Origin: Heloderma charlesbogerti
Taxonomy: Eukaryota > Chordata > Lepidosauria > Squamata > Helodermatidae
Direction of reading: 5' to 3'
Length of the DNA: 64,000 nt
NCBI GenBank assembly: GCA_026122225.1
Contig: JANEZZ010001864.1
Span: 496,001-560,000, forward strand
Below are positions 22,488 through 35,310 of the stretch, piece by piece (position 1 is the first letter of the stretch; each line of letters opens with the position of its first letter). A program made the position numbers and the translations under genes. The notes beneath the pieces are model-generated. The model had not been told where the DNA came from and made no database searches. It was given only the letters and a program-made list of their open reading frames with translations.

Positions 22488-24300
22488 TTAAAATGCTGAA
22501 AGAATGAATTAAACTCTTTACATACTTCAGTCCCTGCTGTAAAAAGATAACTTTCATCTGATGCTTCTTTTTCAATGGCTGGATAAAGTATTCGGAATGA
22601 ACAAGTATTTACTTTACAGACCGTAAACAGAACTATCTGCTGCAATGGATAAGATTCGTCTGCCACATGATTTCTAAAATGTAGTGTGTGTAGAATATCA
22701 GCTATGTTTAAAAACAAGAATAAGCATTCTTTTTCTTAATTGATAAATCCCTGTCTGGAACTAGTTAGGAAGTAAAGCTGAAAAAACATTATCATCCTCA
22801 TTAGTGGTCTGCTATCTGTTGATGAAAAATGCCCAGAGCCAAGGAGTAATCAGGGATATATATAATGAAAGGAAATACATTCTCCTCTGGCATGCTGGCT
22901 GTTTTGATAGCACCATGGAAAAACAGATGAACAACATAGTATGGTTGAAAGGGGTGAGCTAGAATGACATCAAAAGATTATCTATTTGGAAGATAAAAGT
23001 TAATAGCATGTTTGTTAACAAATATTATACTTTGAGTTTTTGTTCCATTCGGCTTTGTTTTCTTTTCTTTTCCAATAGCAGTCACACAACCTGCAATTCA
23101 TTCTTTCTCAACAGTCCTGAAGCCCAGAAATGTCAAAACCAAGTTCAGTAGTAGAATGATGCTGACTTTTGAATAACACCCTTGGAAATACCTAAAAGAT
23201 TTCTGCCTCATAAATAACCTGAGTCCTCCTAAATGTGACCTTTACATCCTTCCTGAAGAAGTGCCACATTAATCATGTGCGTGTTCAACACATTCCACTC
23301 TGGGATTCTTGTTGCTACAGTGCTAACTTCGAGGTTTTCAGAAGGATCCATGAGTGCTGGAAAGCATTCCCTTCTCATGATGCATTTCCTTTCCCGCAGG
23401 CCAGGCAAGGGGGCTTTGATTTTAATTTCATTGACATACTTGTAAATGTAGCTCCAGGTTAAAACTTAAATTTGTCTGCAGATTTATGAGCCAGGCAGAC
23501 ATTCTGTCACTAGACTTATTCCTTTTGCTTGAACATCACCCCCACAACAAAACCTGCCTATGCATCTTTTTGAGAGATATCCAGCTTGTCAAATCATTTC
23601 ACATGTTGTCCGCATCGATTCCTTCCCCCTATGCTTATTGGTGCCCCATTGCATTCTGCAGTCTGATGCATACTTAACTGGGTGTATGCTCACTGAGCAT
23701 AAGGATGATTACTTCTGAGAAAACCTACATGTGGTATGTCTCCTCCCCAAAACCCAAGGCATCTCCTGTCTCAAAACACAGACAAAAACATACATACCAG
23801 TACGGAAATATATTCTATGTTTCATTCTCTAATAACTGGAGAATACGATGATAATGGTCGTAATACTGAATACAAATAACTTCTTGCAATGCTCCTAATT
23901 TGTTCTTAACATATTTTGGAGATGACAGTGTCTTGGACGCATGGCTGGACAGCCTGTTCTGTTATTAAAAAATCAACTGTGCTTCTCATCTTCCAGTTCC
24001 TGAAATGAGAAGCAGTGATGCCTGGAATTTGGAATGTAACATCTTGAAATGTAGAATGTAATCAGGGGCACTAGCGTATATCAAGTAAGTACATTGTAAC
24101 TAATCCAACTCTAAAGGGGCTGAGGTGTAAGTTCATCAGTCCCTTTAAAGGATACTGATGCCCATCTTATCTACCAGATAAAATGGGTATCAGTAATTTT
24201 CTTCACAAATTAACCATGGACCTGCTAGGGGGATTGTAATGTGACTAGCAGAGCAGCTGAATCATAAAGTAATGGGTATTACAGAGTAGCAAAGCCTTCC
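22488..24300. other. Intergenic, apparently single-copy
   Basis: About 1.8 kb of AT-rich sequence without recognised transposons or genes. A short hairpin (ACTGATGCCCATCTTATCTA pairing with TAAAATGGGTATCAGT) lies near 24158-24194. It is one of the longer repeat-poor tracts, so conserved regulatory DNA is possible but unproven. Confidence 0.4.
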
Positions 24301-25180
24301 CTAACCAGGTGCTCTTGTCATGTCTGGCCCAACCCCAGCCTGGGAGACCTCATCTGACAATGACTCAGACATTGCAGAATCCCCCCAAAAACGCTTGAGG
24401 TAGGAGAGACCCCCCCCCCGATTCCAGCACTACTCTGGCCAACCCCAGCATCTCGGAAGGGGCTACATCAGGTCTGTCGGCAGGGTAGGACCAGGATACA
24501 CCTGCAGAAGGCCCCCCCCCAGCTTTCCTCTGGACAATGTCTCCCCTATGGAGTCAGGGGAGACATTGGTCAAGCCACCCTCCCCCCAGCCCCAGGGAGC
24601 GCTGATGCCATAAGGTGCAGGCACAGGCAGCCACCTGGAAGTAAAATGGAGTTGGAGTGAGTTTGGGGTGGGGCCTGTCATCCCACTGGCTGCTACTACC
24701 ACCAGCTAACCAGCCACTCCTTTCCCTCACAGGTATTCCAGAGCGGGGCCTGCCAGAGGCAGTGCCTCTGCATCTCCAAGCACGATGCTAAGTGCGCACT
24801 TAGTGTCGCACTTGGAGATGCACTGAGGAGCACATGAAGGCCTGCCTGCTGCCTCTCCAGAGATACCAGCAACCAGCTACTAGCAGCACATAGCAGCAGC
24901 AGTGGGCAGCAGCTTTAAAGACCAGGAAGAAAGGGGCAACTGCAGATTTTACCTGTTCCTTCTTAGCTGTTGCTCTCTCTTTTATATTTTATATTTCTTT
25001 TTTCAACATTTTAAATATGTGCCTGGGAAGGCCATTGAGTAACTCAGGGGGTTGGGGGGGTGCCACCGTAACTGTGGTCATAGGGGAGGGATGGCGTTGG
25101 GAGATTAACAGGCCAGCTGAGGAGAAAAGGGGCTAGGAGGCACTTTATTGCTATTCCCTCTTCTGGTTCTTCTCCCAACC
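24301..25180. other. GC-rich repeat-like DNA before the L2
   Basis: C- and G-run-rich sequence with a short palindrome near 24770-24822 (CATCTCCAAGCACGATGC). The last 250 bases may be the L2 5' region. The rest, together with 28230-28690, could be another element into which the L2 inserted. No gene is seen. Confidence 0.35.
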
Positions 25181-28100
25181 AGATGGTTCCTGGCAGCCTT
25201 ACCAGCTTGCCATTGGGTCTGGTGCTGCTGCTGCTGAATGCCAGGTTGGTCCAAAATAAAATCTCCCTCATCCATGATTTGATTGTGGATGAGGGGGCTG
25301 ACCTGGTATATATAACTGAGACCTGGGTGGGAGAACTGGGAGGGGTTACTTCCTCCCAGTGGTGCCCTCCTGGGCACTCGGTACAGCACCAACACCGACT
25401 CGAGGGTTGGGGGGGAGGTTGCCATGGTCTATAGGAATCCAGTCTCTCTAGGCTTCCTGCTCATTCAAGTGTAGATCTTGAGTGTTTCTACCTTGTGTTG
25501 GGTACCTGGAACAGGTTAGGGATTCTGCTGGTGTACCCCACTGCCCATCAGACTCCCTGCCTGAGCTGACAGAGGTGGGTCAAGACTTGGTGTTGAGGAC
25601 ACCTAGGATGATGTTCCTGTGGGATCTCAACTTCCATGCCGAGGCCACTGTATCCGGGGCGGCTCAGGACTTCATGGCCACCATGACAACTGTGGGGCTG
25701 TCCCAACATGTCATTGGCCCAACAAATGTAAAAGCAGACATGCTTGCTCTGGTTGTCTCGACTGGGCAGGAGGATGGTGATCTGAAAGTGGAGGAATTAA
25801 CATCTGTCCCTTTGTCATGGTCAGATCACTTCCTGCTGAGGTTTAGACTCCTGGCAGCCTTTCCCCTCTGCAAGGGTGGGGGACCTATTAAAATGGTCCA
25901 CCCCCGGAGGCTAATGGATTCTGATGGATTCTAGAGGGCTCTGGGGGATTTTCCTGCTGGTATGGCTGGTGCTCCTGCTGAAGCCCAGGTTGCTCTGTGG
26001 AATGCAGAGATGACTCGGGCGGTTGACACGATTGCACCCAAGTGCCCTCTCCCTCTGAGCAAAGCCTGGCCAGTTCCTTGGTATACACCCGAGCTGAGGG
26101 CAATGAAGCAAGAGGGGAGACAGCTAGAACGCCGGTGGAGGAAAACTTGTGCTGAATCTGACTGAATACAGGTTAGAGCACATTATCGAGCCTACTCTGT
26201 GGCGGTTAGGGTGGCAAGGAGGCAGTTCTTTTCCACCAGCATTACATCTTCAAAGTGTCATCCAGCGGAGCTTTTCTGAGTGGTTTGCGGCCTGTTACAT
26301 TCTGGGCTGTGGAGGGAGACTTTGGAACCCTCGTTAGCACACTGTGATGAGTTCGCACAGCACTTTGAAGATAAAATCGCTCAGATTCGTCATGAATTGG
26401 ATACCATGATTAATGCAGTTCCATTGGTAGAGGCATTCAGAACACCATCTGGTCCATTTTAATTGGATGAGGTTCAGTTATTGAGGCCTGAGGATGTGGT
26501 CAAGGTGCTTGGCCAAGTCCAATTGACCACATGTGTGCTCAACCCTTGCCCTTCATGGCTTATTACATCAAACAAGGAGGGGATGTCCGGATGGGTCCAG
26601 TAGATTGTAAATTCCTCCTTGAGAGAGGGAGTGGTGCCAGTCTCTTTAAAAGAGGTGGTAATCAGGCCATTCCTGAAAAAGCCTAACCTGGACCTGGGGG
26701 ATGTTAACAATTATAGGCCAGTGGCCAACATCCCATTCCTGGGCAAGGTTCTTGAGCGGGTGGTTGCAGGACAGCTCCAGGCACTCTTGAATGAAATAGA
26801 TTATCTAGATCCATTTCAGTCGGGCTTCAGGCCTGGTTTTGGAATGGAAACTGCCTTGGTTGCCCTGCTGGGAGAGGGACAGGGGGAGTGCGACCTTGTT
26901 GAATCCCCTGGACCTCTCAGCAGCTTTCAGTACCATCGACCATGGTATCCTTCTGGATAGGTTGTCTGGATTGGGAGTTGGGGGCACTGCACTGCAGTGG
27001 TTCTGCTCCTACTTGGATGGCCGACTCCAGAAGGTGGTGCTGGGGGATTATTGCTCTGTGCCATGGCAACTGTGCCATGGGGTTCCACAGGGCTCTATTT
27101 TATCCCCCATGCTGTTTAACATATACATGAAACCAGTGGGGGAGGTTATCCAGAGGTGTGGGCTGCTCTACCTCTCTTTTTTTATCAAAACCAGGTGAGG
27201 CAGTGGCTGTTCTGAATCAGTGCCTGGGCATGGCAAGGGACTGGATGAGGGGCAATAAACTGAATCTCAGTCCAGACAAGATGGAGTAAATGTTCGCGGG
27301 TGGTTCATCTGCCCAGCTAGGTGATATTCAACCTGTTCTGGAGGGGCTTGCACTCCCTCCAAAGGATCAGGTTCATAGTTTGGGGGTGCTCTTGGACCCA
27401 GAACTGTCACTTGAGGTGCAGGTGAACTCAGTGGCATGGAGCACGTTTTATCAGCTTAGGCTGGTATACCAACTACGCCCTTATTTGGACAGAGATAGCC
27501 TAACTACAGTTATCCATGTTCTGATAACTTCTCCTCTGGATTACTGCAATGTGTTATACATGGGGCTGCCTTTGAAAATGGTCCGGAAACTTCAGCTGGT
27601 CCAAAATAGGGCAGCAAGATTGTTAAAGGGACTGGCCAATGAGCTCATATTACATCAGTACTTTTCCAGCTGCACTGGCTGCCAGTCCATTTCCGGGCCC
27701 AATTCAAAGTGCTGGTATTAACATTCAAAGCCCTTAATGGCTTGGGGCCAGGTTATATGAAGGATTGCCTCCTCCCATATGTGCCTGCTTGGACCTTAAG
27801 ATCATCCTCAGCGGTCCTTGTCCATGAGCCTCTGCCAAAGAAAATGAGGCAGGCAGCTACTAGGAAGAGGGCCTTTTCTGCTGTGGCACCCTGGCTGTGG
27901 AATGAGCTCCCTAGAGAGGTTTGCCTGGCACCTACGTTGTATTTCTTCTGGCACCAGGTGAAGACCTTTTTATTCTCCCAGACATTTTAGTCTTTTAGCT
28001 TTCTAGTCTTTCAGCTTTGCTGTTTTACATCTGTATTTTAAATCTCTGCATTGCTGCTAGGCTTATCCTGGTTTTATTCTGGTTGTATTATTATATTGTG

Positions 28101-28226
28101 GTTTTAATGCTTGTAATTTTTTGTATTGTTTTAGTGTGCACTTTTTGGTTTTAATTTTTGTGAGCCGACCAGAGAGCTTTGGCTATTGGGCAGCATAGAA
28201 ATAAATACATACATACATACATACAT
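25181..28226 (+). pseudogene. L2-type LINE, decayed
   Basis: Domains appear in order. The endonuclease start is LLLLNARLVQNKISLIHDL near 25230, with its continuation near 25600 (WDLNFH, WSDHFLLRF). Reverse transcriptase motifs are NNYRPVANIPFLGKVLERVV (about 26707), [19 protein letters not shown] (about 26908, after a frameshift) and [17 protein letters not shown] (about 27079). The YADD block is missing after 27180. The C-terminal domain is LVQNRAARLL and APWLWNELP (27600-27990). The 3' end reads gctttggctattgggcagca and finishes in ATAC repeats. Multiple stops make it inactive. Confidence 0.88.
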
Positions 28227-28229
28227 GCG

Positions 28230-28849
28230 CACCTCAAGGTCCAGAGCAACCAGTCTCCTCATGAGTAAAGGACTACTCTAAAGTAAGGGACTCCTTGGGA
28301 GTAGGGAAGCCCTGAAAACAGGACTAACTGCATGCAGCTGGAGCTAGGTGTGGTCTGGGAAGCCATGTTTCATAAGCTCCCAGGAGAGAGCTGTTGTTTG
28401 CTGAAACCATACCTTCCCTCCAGCTCCCTGCAATGTAGCTTTCCTGACCCTGCTTTTTCACCTGGTTGATCTTCTGTGCTGCTGCCCCCCAGACTTGTGC
28501 TAGACTCTGCTGCTTGGCTTGTGGTGGACTGCTTACCTGTGCTTTACCTTGGCTTTGTCTCAGGGCCCCCCTTTGGACTGCTCTCTTCCTGGCTGGTAAC
28601 ACTGCGTTTCTGTTTTCTGCCTGCTTTGCTGTATGGAATTGCCCCATCGATTGCCCCAGGACTGAGCCTGACCCAGCTGTAGCAGAACAGCTCTCCAAAT
28701 GTGTTTGCAGCTCCCAACAGCAACTCCCATAATCTACCAGCCAGATGGGAGTTGTGGTCCAACATGTCTGGAGAGCATCAGGTTAGGGGAGGCTGGAGTT
28801 GCATATCCTGAATCCCTCCAGGTGTTTGCTCCACAACAATTGCTAATGT

Positions 28850-28850
<1 letters not shown>
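28230..28850. other. Repeat-like sequence after the L2
   Basis: 28690-28790 contains a palindromic MITE fragment (CCAGATGGGAGTTGTGGTCC). 28300-28685 is pyrimidine-rich and may be an LTR or satellite relic. I cannot classify it. The overlapping frames at 28466 and 28476 are not credible genes. Confidence 0.35.

Positions 28851-28855
<5 letters not shown>

Positions 28856-28898
<43 letters not shown>
28856..28898. repeat. (CA)n microsatellite
   Basis: An uninterrupted run of about 21 CA units, the longest in the window and probably polymorphic. Confidence 0.97.
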
Positions 28899-28899
<1 letters not shown>

Positions 28900-29265
28900 A
28901 ACCATTTCCTGGTGAGACTATGACTTCCTTGAGGCTTCCAATGTATGGTTAAATGTTTCAGATAGGTACATTATTCTGTGAGCCTTCTTGCACTGTGATG
29001 CCTTCAGGTATTGAGTACAGCAACTCACTCAATGTGTCTAATTAGTTGAGTGATGAGACCCGAGGGGTTTTAAACCAGTATTCAGTAACTCTTTGTGCCT
29101 ACACAGATGTGATTCTGTTCACACAATTAGTAATTGCTTGAATGTTTCTTTTTAAAAAACTAGCAGCTGTCCCTATCCAGATTGGTTGTGGTCATTTGCC
29201 ACCCATTTTGGGTTTTCTTTAATATTTCCTGCTACCTCCTTTGCTCTGCCAGCTTTCATTCACAG

Positions 29266-29447
29266 CCGTGGAGGCTGGTGGCTCCTATTTCAGGGGGGCT
29301 GTGAATCCACTCTGGGTTTCAGCCAGAACTCTAAAGGAGCTATCCAAAGTGCTGAACCCTATCCCCAAAATGGGACCAGTGCCTTGGATAGCTCCTTTAG
29401 AGTTCTGGCTGGTTCTGAGTGAAGCCCAGAGCTACCAGCCTTCACTG
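29266..29447. mobile_element. hAT-like palindromic MITE, copy 2
   Basis: The ends are CCGTGGAGGCTGGTGGCTC (one change from copies 1 and 3 at base 2) and the inverse CCTTCACTG. It is flanked by ATTCACAG (29258-29265) and ATTCACTG (29448-29455), matching at 7 of 8. The arms share TTTAGAGTTCTGGCTGG. At 182 bp it is shorter than the other two, having lost part of the right arm. Confidence 0.78.
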
Positions 29448-29455
29448 ATTCACTG

Positions 29456-30870
29456 TATATTCAGTCTGATAGCATGCATTAAACAATTGCTCATCTAATG
29501 TTGCCTTTGCCACCACTTCGCTCTCCCAAACTAGTTTTTCTGGTGTCATCTGTGAGGACACCAGCATGTACAATTAATTTGACTGATTGTTACTTTTCTG
29601 TTCTGCAGATAAAGAGCTTCTGTATACTTTTCAAAACCACATTTGGATTTTGACCTTCTCTATTAACAGCAACAAGCGGAGGTCATTTGGGGTTTTCCTC
29701 TATTTCATGTGGCTCTTCATGCTTTTGGATACAACCCACCTAACAGAATTAAGAGAAGTGGCAGCAAGAAGCGTACAGGAGCAGCACGATTCATGAGAAC
29801 CTACAATGCACAGAAGAGCAGGGAGACATTAATAGCAGCAGGAAAAGCCCAATCATGAACAACAATGGAAAATTCTGGGCTGTGTAAAGATGCAGGTCGG
29901 CTTCCAGGTTTTCCAGCTGTGCTCATCTGGAAGGGCCATTTTGTGTTACACTGCATGTTTTCAAGATGTTCATGTGAGAACTGATCCTGGGAGTTCTGAG
30001 CATCTTGAAGTGGGTGGGGGAAATACACAAAACATAACAGTTAGTATTTTAGGAACAAAACTTCAGTTTGCCTTTAGAAGTATTCTACTTTACTGAATGG
30101 TGCTTGCAGTTACTGTTAATTCATTAACTTTATTTCCAATGAAATGTTTATTGGCTGCTAACTTTCTCCACCATGGAATCTCTTCTGTGACTTTTTGGCA
30201 GATCAAGCACATTCCCCCCCCCCTTTAAAAAAAGGACTTGAGAAGCATGGAAGCCATATGAATACTTTTAAGAGGATTACTAATGTTCTAAGGGTGAGTA
30301 AGAGATGCTGTAAATTTAACAAGAAATGCGTATGAAAGAAATAAGATAAATAAATAAATAAATGTTCATAATGGGACTATTTAGCCAGAGGCTGTTTTTC
30401 ATTAACAGATCTACAGGTTTTTACACATATTCCTTAAATCAGAAATGGTAATTTAAACTGGGCCAACAGCTGTACCATTGGTATGGGTACCACTTGCCTC
30501 TTCTGAAAAGACAACCAACATAACAATCTTATCCATGGCTTATGGCCACTGGTTGGAGATAGGATCAGTAGAAAACAATCTATGTTGTTGTAGCGACACC
30601 CTTACGTTGGCAGCTGGAGCAACCCTTCTGCTGGCACGATACCACCAGTGTGAGGGAAGAAAAGTGGAATGGGGACATAGTAGGGGGATAACAAAGCATA
30701 AGAGGAATCCTATGCTCCATGGGGCTTGTCTCTGACCTCCAAGAAGGCATGTTCTGTCAATGGAACAGGTGAAGTCAATATTACACACACCCACTGAAGT
30801 CAATGGACAACCCCAAATAACTCCCTCCTTTCTCCCTCCAATTCCACAGGCATGATTAAGGACAGAATTA
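29456..30870. other. Intergenic, no gene seen
   Basis: (AAAT)n lies near 30340-30362. The frame at 29587-29796 starts just after an AG but has no recognisable domain and no partner exon. No gene is called. Confidence 0.4.
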
Positions 30871-30877
30871 GTGGGTG

Positions 30878-31050
30878 GGGCTGTAGCTCAATAGAGAACA
30901 TGCTTTGCATGCCATGCAAAGAGGAAGGTCCACATCTGGATATTTACTCATTGGGGGAGATAATGCAGTCAGTGATAATGTGCTCGCCCATCTGTTGTGA
31001 GAAGCTATACTGGAACTCTGACTGCCCATGGAATCAGATGTTCCATATCC
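30878..31050 (+). mobile_element. tRNA-derived SINE, degraded
   Basis: The head GGGGCTGTAGCTCAATAGAG is followed by catgctttgcatgc, in the same family as 11108. The tail has diverged. Confidence 0.55.
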
Positions 31051-31129
31051 CATGGCACTGATCATGCAAGGAAAAAAAGTCATGTGCATTTAGCTGGCAG
31101 TGGCAATAAATGGAGTGGAATGATTGGTG

Positions 31130-31355
31130 TTGATCAGCAAAGGTTTCTATGCAAGGAACCCAAGGTGGCTTACATGGTCCTCCTCCTCGCCATTTTATCC
31201 TCTCAACAATCCTGTGAGGTAGGTTAGGCTGAGAGTCTGTGATTGGTCCAAAGTCACCCAATGAGTTTCATGGCCTGAGTGGGAGGCTTGAACCTGGAAC
31301 TCCCGAGTGCCAGTCCAACATTCTCATTACTACACCACATTGGCTCTCAGATGTA
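31130..31355 (-). mobile_element. MIR-like SINE
   Basis: Reverse orientation. It contains AATCCTGTGAGGTAGGTTAG, a CORE-like segment, and ends at the tRNA-like head (TACACCACATTGGCTCTC). The partner in sense orientation is at 32130. Confidence 0.65.
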
Positions 31356-31359
31356 GACA

Positions 31360-32110
31360 TTAGGGGGGACCTATGAACCAGACAGTGGGACCTGCACATG
31401 GGGAATAGAAGAGGACTTACACAACAGCATCATTTTTCAATCGCTCCCTCACACCAAAGGATCACCTAGTCACGGGAATTGTCTGTTCAGCTATCAAATT
31501 CTTCTGTGTAAAATCGAGTAGTCTCAGTTCTCCTCACACTCCATCACACTCTGCAGCCAGCTGCCTCATCCTGCAAGAAGCAAAGAACTGTCCTTTGGGG
31601 CCAGAGAATGTGGTAGCAGGTGGCAGAGATCTTTGTTTTGCAAACAGTTTGGGGAAGGAGAAGCCAGATCAGCCAATCCTGTCTTCAAGAGAGCTTCCTC
31701 CAATGCCCGCTACCTCATCCTACCCACCTCCCTGGGTGAGTTGTTTCTTCCTGACAATGAGGTAGCAGGCCGAGGAGGGAAATGGGTCCTTCAAGCATTC
31801 TTTCAAACACCCAGCCTCCCCCTGCCCCTCTTGAGGAATTTTGACTGTTGGAATAGAAGGTCTGCATTCATTCTGGGACAAGCACATCTCCCTCATTACA
31901 CAGATGTGAGAACAGGACTAATTAAACTAGTCAGAAGCCAAGGGCAGAGTGAATAGATTGAATGGATAATAAATGCCATTTTTCACACTATAGAATGTTT
32001 TGTTTCAGCTACAGGTAACCTAATAGCTGCTTTATACTGAAAAAGTTAATTTTTTAAAATTGAGAGTTTCTTAAATCTGAACCCAACACAAACATACAGT
32101 ACCATATACT
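31360..32110. other. Intergenic, no gene seen
   Basis: Nothing recognised. The frame at 31633-31956 lacks known domains. Confidence 0.4.
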
Positions 32111-32129
32111 ATACTACACTGTGTACACT

Positions 32130-32340
32130 GTACACCAGTGTAGTGTAATGGATAGAGTGTGGGACCGGGGACACCTGGGTTCTAGTCTCCACTCAGCCAT
32201 GAAGCTCACTGGGTGACTCTGGGCCAGTCATTGACTCTCAGTTAACCTACTCACAGGATTGTTGTGGGAATAAAAAAAATGAGAGGAGCCACCTTAGATT
32301 CCTTCCAAGAGGAAAGAAGGTGGGATATTGATGTAGTAAT
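32130..32340 (+). mobile_element. MIR-like SINE
   Basis: The head CCAGTGTAGTGTAATGGATA is followed by ACCTGGGTTCTAGTCTCC (B-box-like), tcactgggtgactctgggcc and a LINE-like tail with AATA-type repeats. It is the same family as 31130 (-) and 40840 (+). Confidence 0.7.
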
Positions 32341-32344
32341 AGTA

Positions 32345-32420
32345 GCAATAACACAATGCTTTATACTGAGCTATACCATTGGTCAATCTAGCTCAGTATT
32401 CTGACTGGTACAGATCTCCA
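32345..32420 (-). mobile_element. tRNA-SINE 3' fragment
   Basis: The reverse complement reads CTGAGCTAGATTGACCAATG, which matches the 3' part of the SINE family at 11108 and 44198. Confidence 0.5.
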
Positions 32421-33069
32421 AGGGTACAGAGGGATGTCTCCCTCATCATACGTGGGCTGCTGCCAGGTTTGAAGGGGCCATGGCCAAAGGGCCTTCTGCC
32501 CCCTCCCCTGGTAAATTTACCACTTGTATCCCCTTTTCTTCTTAATCTTTTTTTTTCTCACTAGAGTGTGACTAAGAGGAATCTTGGGGAAATTAAGATG
32601 GCAGATGGCTGCAGCCTTACTCAACACTTTTCCTTGCTGGGCTAGGTGCTTCTGCCAGCCACCCTAATTAAAATTATTTTTTAAAAAGAAGAAAAGGAAA
32701 AGTGGGTACTGGTGACCAGTGTCAGCCCCTCCAACATTTGCCCCATCATACCAAGTCCCTTTTTAATTGGAAATGCCAGGGTTTGAACTAAGCCCTTCTC
32801 TGTGCAAAGCATGTGTTCTGCCATTGGGTTCTGGCCCCTCCTTCCCTTCCTCCCTCAAATAATGTAAAAGATAATGTGAAACACGGAAGCAAGATTTTTA
32901 TCAAGGTTGTTAACTCAGAGTATATTAAACAAGAACAATAAATCTTTTTGAGTAATACAAAACACTGACATTACTTGAAAGTGAAAGCTTTGAAGATAAA
33001 ATCGTGCCAATGACACATGGGTTTAGTAAAAAAAAAATCTGCCAAATGTTTCTCATGATTCTAGTTAGG
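32421..33069. other. Intergenic, no gene seen
   Basis: No gene and no clear repeat family. Confidence 0.4.
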
Positions 33070-33345
33070 ACTCTGTAGAGTAGAACAGAAGTAGGCAGAA
33101 AGCAGATCACATCTTTGGGTGATCTGTAGTAGATTGGCGAGGGTTTCTCACTGGCACTTGTTTAACAATTGCAATAATGAAAAAGGCTCCCCCACCCCAA
33201 AGTTGGTTGCTGAAACTAGAATGTTCGGAAGAAAACTAAGAATGGATTTTTAAGGGAGCTAAATTCTGGGGCTGAAAACATATTCCTGGGCTGAGAATGT
33301 GCTCAGAGGCACTCTGCCCCACACTCCTTAAAAGCCTGTCCCCCT
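33070..33345 (+). repeat. Unclassified dispersed repeat
   Basis: It carries GGTGATCTGTAGTAGATTGG, cttgtttaacaattgc and GAGAATGTGCTCAGAGGC, in the same order as 12115-12860, but without the insertion found there. Confidence 0.65.
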
Positions 33346-34430
33346 ACTTTGTACTTGGCTTTGGTGTTTTAGTTTAAAGTAAATCCCATAGGACTTATTC
33401 CACCCGGAATAAATCATTAACACAACTTTTTTTTAGTCAATAACATAATTTTATTGGTTGTACCCTGGATTGGGATTATTTTATAATGTAAGTGGGTAAT
33501 ACATTTTGTAAATAAACTTTTCATGCATACTGGAGCACAAGTATTTTTGTTATGATCACAATGTTCTTTAAAGAATTTTACAATCCATGGACTTTTTTTT
33601 TTTTAAATACAGATGTACAGCAAGAAAAATAATGATCTCAGAGCACTAGGCAAGGTGCAAACCTTTCTCGTTAATTCCATTTCCATTTATCTTTCCATTT
33701 CTGTGCTGATAAAACGTTTTAAGGATGAGCAGTAGGATTTAATACAATGAAAATAGTTGGGTAGCTTTTATTTTTCTTTAAATGCCATTTAATAATTATA
33801 TATTCAGCACCAATAGTTGTTGAATAGTTAAGATTAAGTAGAGTCTTTGTTTAGAATGCAGTGTTTTTGAAATCTTAACTGGTAAGGAGCTAGAACAGAG
33901 TTATACAATGTGTAACTATCAAGCGGAAGGCACCCACTAGCCTGCCAGATATCTGACCAGTGTTTTTCGAGTTCCGGTCTAGTAACAAAAAGATGTGTGC
34001 CACCATACATTGCTTAACGGCTGCACTCAGTTTGGTGGGTCAGAGTTGTGCAGGTTGCACTAGAAGCTTCATAGTCACTTTCATTAGACTTGTCATACAA
34101 GCTGATATCAGAGGGAAAAGAGAAACAGCCACCCCCATCAGCTTGGCTGGGACTGACTGCCATTTTGCCTCCTCTCCTCCTAGTACCACATCAGCAGCCA
34201 TTCCATCTGGCTGCATCTGAGATCTAAGTATGGTCCCCCTCCTTTAACTCAGCTGGGATTTTTGGCTCCTCCCTTCCCAGAATTGTCTCCATCTGCAGCC
34301 ATTCTACCTAGCTGCATCTGAGATAACAAGGGGCTCTCCACTGGCATAGCTAGAACCAATGGTAATTTTGGCCCCTCCTCTCCCAGAACTTTCTCCTGCA
34401 GTAACCATTTCCCCCGGTCATTATGTGACT
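33346..34430. other. Intergenic, no gene seen
   Basis: AT-rich to 33950. After that, two similar blocks share CAGCCATTCCATCTGGCTGC (about 34196) and cagccattctacctagctgc (about 34297), probably a local duplication. Confidence 0.4.
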
Positions 34431-34440
34431 TCACTCTAAG

Positions 34441-34580
34441 AACATAGAATCATAGAATAGTAGGGTTGGAAGGGGCCTACAAGGCCATCGAGTCCAACAT
34501 AAGAAGAGCCATGCTGGATCACCATCTAATAGTCCAGCATTCTGTTCACACAGTGGCCAATCAGCTGTGTAATAGTATGA
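34441..34580 (-). mobile_element. CR1 3' end with nested CR1 tail
   Basis: The outer CR1 reads aagaacata ... AGAAGAGCCATGCTGGATCA on the plus strand. It is interrupted at 34447-34495 by 49 bp from another CR1 subfamily (ATAGTAGGGTTGGAAGGGGC). AACATA occurs at both junctions (34441-34446 and 34496-34501). Confidence 0.75.
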
Positions 34581-35302
34581 AAGAGTTGGTGCTTGAATTT
34601 GCTTATTTTTCTCTTCCCTCCCTGTTTCCATTTCCTTCCGTATCACATATTTTAGCTTAAAAGTCAGTGTTATAAAATAATTCACTTGGGGCAGCTTGGC
34701 AGAAAGGCAGTAAATGATAAAAAAAAATAGGTTTAATTGTTTCAGTGATATGTTATACAAGGATTGCTGAAGAATAAACCCCCTGGCCAATTATTTCCCT
34801 CCTGAACACGTGTTGCTTATGTTGCACAACCAGGAAAAACGCATGGGGATTGATTTTCCACATACGTCTTAGATAATTTGTAATCAAACCCACATGGGTA
34901 AAAATTTTGTTTCTGCTATTTGGAGGGCTCCATTTTCTGTGAGAGTCCTGGCGATGCTTCCTCTTTTCTGTTTGTTCCCTGTATTGGGTGATTGTTGATG
35001 TTTGTTGTAAGTCTCTCCCATCAAACTGGAAAAAACAACTTTTCTTAATGTAGATGATTCTGGAATGAGTTTCCCCCCACCTCCATTGAAGCTTAATTTG
35101 GCTCTTTACCCTTTTCTTTTAAATCTTAGTAGAGTTAATGTATTTTAATGAGATTTCAGGTTGGTCTGAATGACCCTTTGGGATCCCTTCCAAGTATGTG
35201 ATTTTTAACTCTTAAGATTTCTGCAGTCAGAGCTATAGCTACTGGTGTGGGTTTCCTGGAGGCAATGCCTCTTAAGACCTGACAAAAGATCCCTGATAGT
35301 AA
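34581..35302. other. Intergenic, no gene seen
   Basis: AT-rich, with no recognised repeats or gene. Confidence 0.4.
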
Positions 35303-35310
35303 CTTTCGGG

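Noticed and set aside
24301..28690. LTR retrotransposon interrupted by the L2
   Set aside because: The sequence on both sides is repeat-like, but I could not find matching LTRs, a primer-binding site or gag/pol motifs.
29587..29796. Possible extra exon (hydrophobic segment)
   Set aside because: There is no known domain, no matching exon nearby and no frame-compatible gene.
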